A stretch of DNA of 64,000 bases from Lichenicoccus sp965276875 (lineage in GTDB: Bacteria; Pseudomonadota; Alphaproteobacteria; Acetobacterales; Acetobacteraceae), in contig NZ_OZ255701.1 in assembly GCF_965276875.1 (NCBI RefSeq), positions 3,348,001-3,412,000 of the forward strand. The letters are read 5' to 3'. The notes below the pieces were generated by a model. The model did no database searches. It was given only the letters and a program-made list of their open reading frames with translations, and had not been told where the DNA came from. The first letter of the stretch is position 1; each line of letters begins with the position of its first letter. Positions 60,574 to 64,000 of the stretch are shown here, one piece after another. The translations under genes and the position numbers were made by a program.

Positions 60574-61127
60574 CCCGGCTTGCTCTTTTGTTCCTTGGCC
60601 AGCCTGCGCATCAGCATGCGGCGCTTCAGCGGCGAGAGATGATCGACGAACAGCACGCCGTCGAGATGGTCGATCTCGTGCTGGACGCAGGTGGCGAGCA
60701 ACCCGTCGGCCTCCAGCGCGTGGGTGCCGCCATCCAGATCCTGGTAGCGCACCCGAACGCGCTCCGGGCGCACCACCTCGGCATACTGGTTGGGCAAGGA
60801 GAGGCAGCCCTCCTCGCGTGAGACCAGGGTTTCGCTGGCCTCGATGATCTCCGGGTTGACCAGGACGATCGGGGCTCTGACGTCGTTCTCCATCAGGTCG
60901 ACAATAGCCAGCCGCATGCCGAGCCCCACCTGCGGCGCGGCCAGCCCAATCCCCGGCGCCTGATACATCGCCGCGAACATCCTTGGCAGCAATGCCCGCA
61001 AGTCGGCGGCATCCTGCGGACGCACCAGGCGGGTCGGCTGCCGCAGCATGGCGTGCGGCGCGATCAGGATGGCGAGCGGGTCAGCCGCCGGTTGGGTGAG
61101 GTCCATGCGGGCGATGTAGCGGTGCAT
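60570..61127 (-). CDS. def: Peptide deformylase
   Basis: 185 residues from ATG 61127, or 178 from ATG 61106. Neither has a strong ribosome site. The three metal motifs are intact: GIGLAAPQVGLG, EGCLSLPNQYAEV (Cys ligand) and QHEIDHLDGVLFVDHL (two His ligands and catalytic Glu). It removes N-formyl groups from new proteins. It heads the def-fmt-truA operon, opposite hsp20. Confidence 0.95.
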   Translation of the reverse strand: MHRYIARMDLTQPAADPLAILIAPHAMLRQPTRLVRPQDAADLRALLPRMFAAMYQAPGIGLAAPQVGLGMRLAIVDLMENDVRAPIVLVNPEIIEASETLVSREEGCLSLPNQYAEVVRPERVRVRYQDLDGGTHALEADGLLATCVQHEIDHLDGVLFVDHLSPLKRRMLMRRLAKEQKSKPG

Positions 61128-61166
61128 GCCAGCTTCGCCAAGACTGGTGCCAGGGCGGCCGTCAAG

Positions 61167-61195
61167 CTTGCGTGGAGCTGTGGTCAAACCATATC
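61167..61195 (+). promoter_or_regulatory. Possible RpoH (heat-shock) promoter of hsp20
   Basis: CTTGCG (61167-61172), 15 bp, then ACCATATC (61188-61195) resembles the RpoH consensus CTTGAA - 13-17 - CCCCATNT. It lies 61 bp upstream of the hsp20 start codon, a usual distance. It would explain heat induction of hsp20 and DUF1150. Confidence 0.4.
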
Positions 61196-61256
61196 GTATG
61201 ACACCGCAACGCCGTATCGGGTTGGTGGATTCGTCTCGCTCCAAGGAGGAGGCTCT

Positions 61257-61826
61257 ATGTCAGGCCGGCTTTTTGCATCGCCTTTGTTTCTGGGGTTCGA
61301 CCATCTCGAGCAGATGCTCGAACGCGCCTCCAAGACATCCTCGGATGGCTATCCGCCCTATAATATCGAGCAGATCAGTGCCATTGGGCTGCGGATCACG
61401 CTGGCGGTCGCGGGCTTCGAGATGGAGGATCTGCAGATCACCCAGGAGGACAACCAGCTGGTCATACGCGGTCGTCAGAACGATGACAGCGCCGGCAGGG
61501 TGTTCCTGCACCGTGGCATCGCGGCCAGGCAGTTCCAGCGGGCCTTCGTGCTGGCCGAGGGAATCGACGTCGGCAGCGCTTGGCTCGATCGGGGCCTGCT
61601 GCATATCGATCTGGCGCGTCCGCAACCGGAGGTCCGGGTCAGGCGAATCGAGATCTCGCGCGCGGGGGCGCCATTGGACGTGCCTGGGCGTGCCAAAGGT
61701 GCGAATGATGCGCTGGCCGGGCGGCGGGCCAAGGCGGCTGACGAGCCCGACGCTGAGTCGGGCGAAATCGTCCGTACCCCCTCGCGTGTCCCGCGAGTTG
61801 TGCGCTCGGTTGCCATCGAAGACTGA
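61257..61826 (+). CDS. Small heat-shock protein (Hsp20 family)
   Basis: 189 residues. The alpha-crystallin domain (about 38-125) reads YPPYNIEQISAIGLRITLAVAGFEMEDLQITQED, LVIRGRQ, FLHRGIAARQFQRAFVLAEGI and GLLHIDLARPQPE. A C-terminal tail of about 60 charged residues follows. It holds unfolding proteins without ATP. A very strong ribosome site (AAGGAGGAGG) precedes ATG 61257. DUF1150 follows, the usual alphaproteobacterial pair. Confidence 0.93.
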   Translation: MSGRLFASPLFLGFDHLEQMLERASKTSSDGYPPYNIEQISAIGLRITLAVAGFEMEDLQITQEDNQLVIRGRQNDDSAGRVFLHRGIAARQFQRAFVLAEGIDVGSAWLDRGLLHIDLARPQPEVRVRRIEISRAGAPLDVPGRAKGANDALAGRRAKAADEPDAESGEIVRTPSRVPRVVRSVAIED

Positions 61827-61893
61827 AACCAGTGGGACGGGCGCTGACGTTGCTCAGCGAGGACGACTGCGCGCTTATGCAAGGAACAGGACC

Positions 61894-62157
61894 ATGAATT
61901 CGACCGACGACCAGCAGACGAACGACCAGGCCAGGCACGGAACGCCTACTTTGGTTGACATCCGGCACTTGTCCGTAGAGCAGTTGCAGGCGCTTGGGGT
62001 GTCCCAGATCGCGTATGTGCGTCCGGTTCTTGTCGACGGCAACGCAGCGTTCGCTATCCATGCCGCGGACGGCACGCCGATGGCGGTTGCCGGGGACTGT
62101 GACGTGGCGTTCGCCGCCATCCGCCAGCACGAGATGATGCCGACGCTTGTTCATTAA
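61894..62157 (+). CDS. DUF1150 family protein
   Basis: 87 residues. The core IRHLSVEQLQALGVSQIAYVRPV followed by FAIHAADGTPMAVAGDCDVAFAAI is the DUF1150 pattern. Function unknown. Found next to Hsp20 in many alphaproteobacteria. AAGGA stands eight bases upstream. It ends just before a run of nine G residues. Confidence 0.88.
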   Translation: MNSTDDQQTNDQARHGTPTLVDIRHLSVEQLQALGVSQIAYVRPVLVDGNAAFAIHAADGTPMAVAGDCDVAFAAIRQHEMMPTLVH

Positions 62158-62184
62158 GGCTGGGGGGGGGTCACCAAACCCGAC

Positions 62185-62778
62185 TCACCGTCCGGCAGGG
62201 TCGAGCCAGCCGATGTGACTGTCGGGACGGCGATAGACGACGTTGATCTCGCCACTGGCGCTGTTGCGGAACATCAGGACGATCTGATCCGCAAGGTCGA
62301 GCTGCATCACCGCCTCGCCGACAGAGAGATGCGCGATGTCGGTCGCATGCTCGGCGATGATCGTGGCATAGGCGCCATTGGCAGCGCCATTACGGGCACC
62401 CGCTTCGGCCGGCTGGCCGTCGTCGTCCTGCCTGAGCACATATTGTCTGCCAATTTCCGGACGGCGCCGCTGCACCAGGTCTCGGGAATGCTCGTTGACC
62501 CTGCGGCGGTAGCGTCGCAGCCGCTTGGCGATGTGCTCCGCCGCATCGTCAAAGGCGCCATGCGCGTCTGCCGCCTCGCCTTCCCCGCGGAGCAGCAGGC
62601 CACGCGCCGCGCGCACGTTGATGTCGCAGGTAAAGAAGCTGCGCGCCCGTCCAAAGGTGACATTGGCCTCGAGTGCGTTGTCGAAGTATTTTTCGGCAAT
62701 CACGTCGAGATGAGCGGTCACCCGGGTGCGCAAGGCGTCCGAGAGATCGATCTGTTTGCCGGCGACGTTGATCTGCAC
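62185..62778 (-). CDS. hpf: Ribosome hibernation promoting factor, long form
   Basis: 197 residues from GTG 62778. N-terminal HPF domain (about 1-95): INVAGKQIDLSDALRTRVTAHLDVIAEKYFD, CDINVRAARGLLLRGEGEAADAHGAFDDAAEHIAKRLRRYRRR. The C-terminal domain (about 135-190) with IAHLSVGEAVMQLDL and VVYRRPDSHIGWLDP identifies the long HPF that dimerises 100S ribosomes on its own. It follows rpoN by 43 bp as in most proteobacteria. Confidence 0.93.
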   Translation of the reverse strand: MQINVAGKQIDLSDALRTRVTAHLDVIAEKYFDNALEANVTFGRARSFFTCDINVRAARGLLLRGEGEAADAHGAFDDAAEHIAKRLRRYRRRVNEHSRDLVQRRRPEIGRQYVLRQDDDGQPAEAGARNGAANGAYATIIAEHATDIAHLSVGEAVMQLDLADQIVLMFRNSASGEINVVYRRPDSHIGWLDPAGR

Positions 62779-62821
62779 GCGTGTTCACTCCCCCAGCGAT
62801 GATGGGAGGCGGCGCTGTCGC

Positions 62822-64000
62822 TCAACCGGAGACGGCCTTCTCCCGCTTGCGCTGGACGGAGCTTGGGATCCGCAGCGCCTCACGATATTTGGCCACGGTA
62901 CGTCGGGCGATGTCTACGCCCTCACGGCGAAGTGCTGCCACGATGGCGTCATCAGACAGGGTGGCGCGCGGGCTCTCGGCGCCGATCATGCCGCGTATGC
63001 GGTGACGGACCGCTTCAGCACTGTGGCTCTCGCCGGTGACCCCAGCAATCGCGGTAGTGAAGAAGTATTTCAGTTCGAACAGCCCACGTGGCGTGGCGAT
63101 GTATTTGTTCGCGGTGACCCGGCTGACGGTGCTTTCGTGCATCGCCACCGCCTCGGCGATGTCGCGCAGAATTAGCGGCCGCAGATGACCGACGCCGCCC
63201 ACGAGAAAGGCGTCCTGGCGGCGCATCACCTCACCGGCGACCTTCAGGATGGTCTGCGCGCGTTGCTGGAGGGATTTCACCAGCCAGTTGGCGCTGGCCA
63301 GCTTTTCCGCCAGGAACAGCCGCTCCTCGCGTCCGCCCCGCAACGAGACACGGGCGTGAAATGCCTCGCTGACCAACAGCCGAGGCAATGTGTCGGGGTT
63401 GAGCTCCAGGATCCAATCGCCGTTCAGGCCGTGACGCATTAGCACGTCCGGCATGATCGGTGGCGAGGAGCCGGTGTCGTAGCCGGTGGCGGGCTTCGGA
63501 TCGAGCGCCCTGATTTCGGCGATCATGTCCGCGAGGTCCTCGGCATCGACGCCGCAGAGCGCCTGCAGCCGCTTGTGCTCGCGCCGTCCAAGCAGATCGA
63601 GGTTGTCGAGCAGGGCCGCCATCGCCGGGTCGAGCCGGTCACGCTCGGCGAGCTGCACGGCCAGGCAGGTGCGCAGGTCGGGCGCGAATAGGCCGATCGG
63701 ATCGAAGCGCATCATTCGCGCCCGCACTGCCGCCACCCGCTCGATTGGCGTGCCCAGGGCCGCGGCCAGCACAGCATCCTCGGTCGCCACCCGGCCGGCC
63801 GGGCAGAGCAACGCGATCAGATGGGCGCCGATCAGCCGGTCGACGGGATCGGCGAAGCTCAGCCGCAATTGCTCGCCGAGATGGTCGCGCAGGCTGCGCG
63901 GCTCCCCCGCGACGTTCTCGATGAAGTAGCCGTCGCCATCGCCGGTTCTGCCGGACGCGGCGAAGTCCTGCGTTCGCTGGGTCGCCCCATGCTCGTGCGC
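62822..64000 (-). CDS. rpoN: RNA polymerase sigma-54 factor RpoN, 5' end outside window
   Basis: The frame is open from the stop at 62822 to the right edge, so about 392 C-terminal residues are visible. Core-binding part (SLRDHLGEQLRLSFADPVDRLIGAHLI, MRFDPIGLFAPDLRTCLAVQL), central part with LELNPDTLPRLLV, helix-turn-helix LRDIAEAVAMHESTVSRVTANKYIATPRG, and the RpoN box ARRTVAKYREALRIPSS close to the end. It directs transcription at GG-N10-GC promoters with an AAA+ activator. Confidence 0.95.
   Translation of the reverse strand, partial: AHEHGATQRTQDFAASGRTGDGDGYFIENVAGEPRSLRDHLGEQLRLSFADPVDRLIGAHLIALLCPAGRVATEDAVLAAALGTPIERVAAVRARMMRFDPIGLFAPDLRTCLAVQLAERDRLDPAMAALLDNLDLLGRREHKRLQALCGVDAEDLADMIAEIRALDPKPATGYDTGSSPPIMPDVLMRHGLNGDWILELNPDTLPRLLVSEAFHARVSLRGGREERLFLAEKLASANWLVKSLQQRAQTILKVAGEVMRRQDAFLVGGVGHLRPLILRDIAEAVAMHESTVSRVTANKYIATPRGLFELKYFFTTAIAGVTGESHSAEAVRHRIRGMIGAESPRATLSDDAIVAALRREGVDIARRTVAKYREALRIPSSVQRKREKAVSG

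Noticed and set aside
1..64000. CRISPR array, rRNA or tRNA genes, prophage
   Set aside because: I saw no regularly spaced repeats with unique spacers, no cloverleaf-like intergenic sequence and no phage structural or integrase genes.

Overview
The window is GC-rich, densely coded bacterial chromosome. The gene content points to an alphaproteobacterium of the Acetobacteraceae (Rhodospirillales). The signs are a Fur-OlsB-Lnt run, an Hsp20-DUF1150 pair, a long-form HPF behind rpoN, the def-fmt-truA and dapD-dapE blocks, a PraR-like XRE regulator behind lnt, and tri-loop hairpin clusters of a kind I associate with that family. The assignment rests on remembered family patterns, not on a search. 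I found no rRNA, tRNA, CRISPR array, intact insertion sequence or phage gene.

Layout. 1-1354: secreted phosphoesterase cut by the left edge. 1503-3562: polytopic membrane protein whose 5' end runs into a hairpin cluster. 3584-8951: YtfQRT-YjfF-like sugar ABC importer with a divergent GntR regulator and a clear shared operator region. 8948-16233: house-keeping run (beta-propeller, NFU, RutE-like nitroreductase, TsaB, RimI, TusA-like, Fur, OlsB, Lnt, PraR-like XRE). 16250-21027: DUF2254, CPBP protease, prolyl oligopeptidase, DUF29. 21055-24613: second RbsABC-like sugar importer. 24676-29951: three-gene locus with a Ca2+/H+ antiporter coupled to a DPP-IV-like peptidase, divergent from a second S9 peptidase.

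29989-42948 is the accessory region. Eight minus-strand genes (P450, flavin hydroxylase, tannase/feruloyl esterase, alpha/beta hydrolase, OprB-like porin, two-domain extradiol-dioxygenase-like protein, MFS aromatic-acid-type transporter, fumarylacetoacetate-hydrolase-family enzyme) stand opposite a divergent GntR regulator. They look like an import and meta-cleavage pathway for a phenolic ester or aryl acid. Behind the regulator lie remnants of a 3-oxoacid CoA-transferase alpha subunit and of a ferredoxin reductase, so a neighbouring part of the pathway has decayed. This is the best candidate for an undescribed system here.

42953-64000 is mostly core: a phosphatase, sdhCDAB, asd, zwf, a GH16 glucanase with a repeat-rich C-terminus facing a GT4 glycosyltransferase, a PAS-GAF-GGDEF protein with a damaged active site, dapD-dapE, truA-fmt-def, hsp20-DUF1150, and hpf-rpoN cut by the right edge. 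Three genes (fmt, the GGDEF protein and the first GntR regulator) carry short in-frame tandem repeats, which suggests replication-slippage variation in coding sequence.
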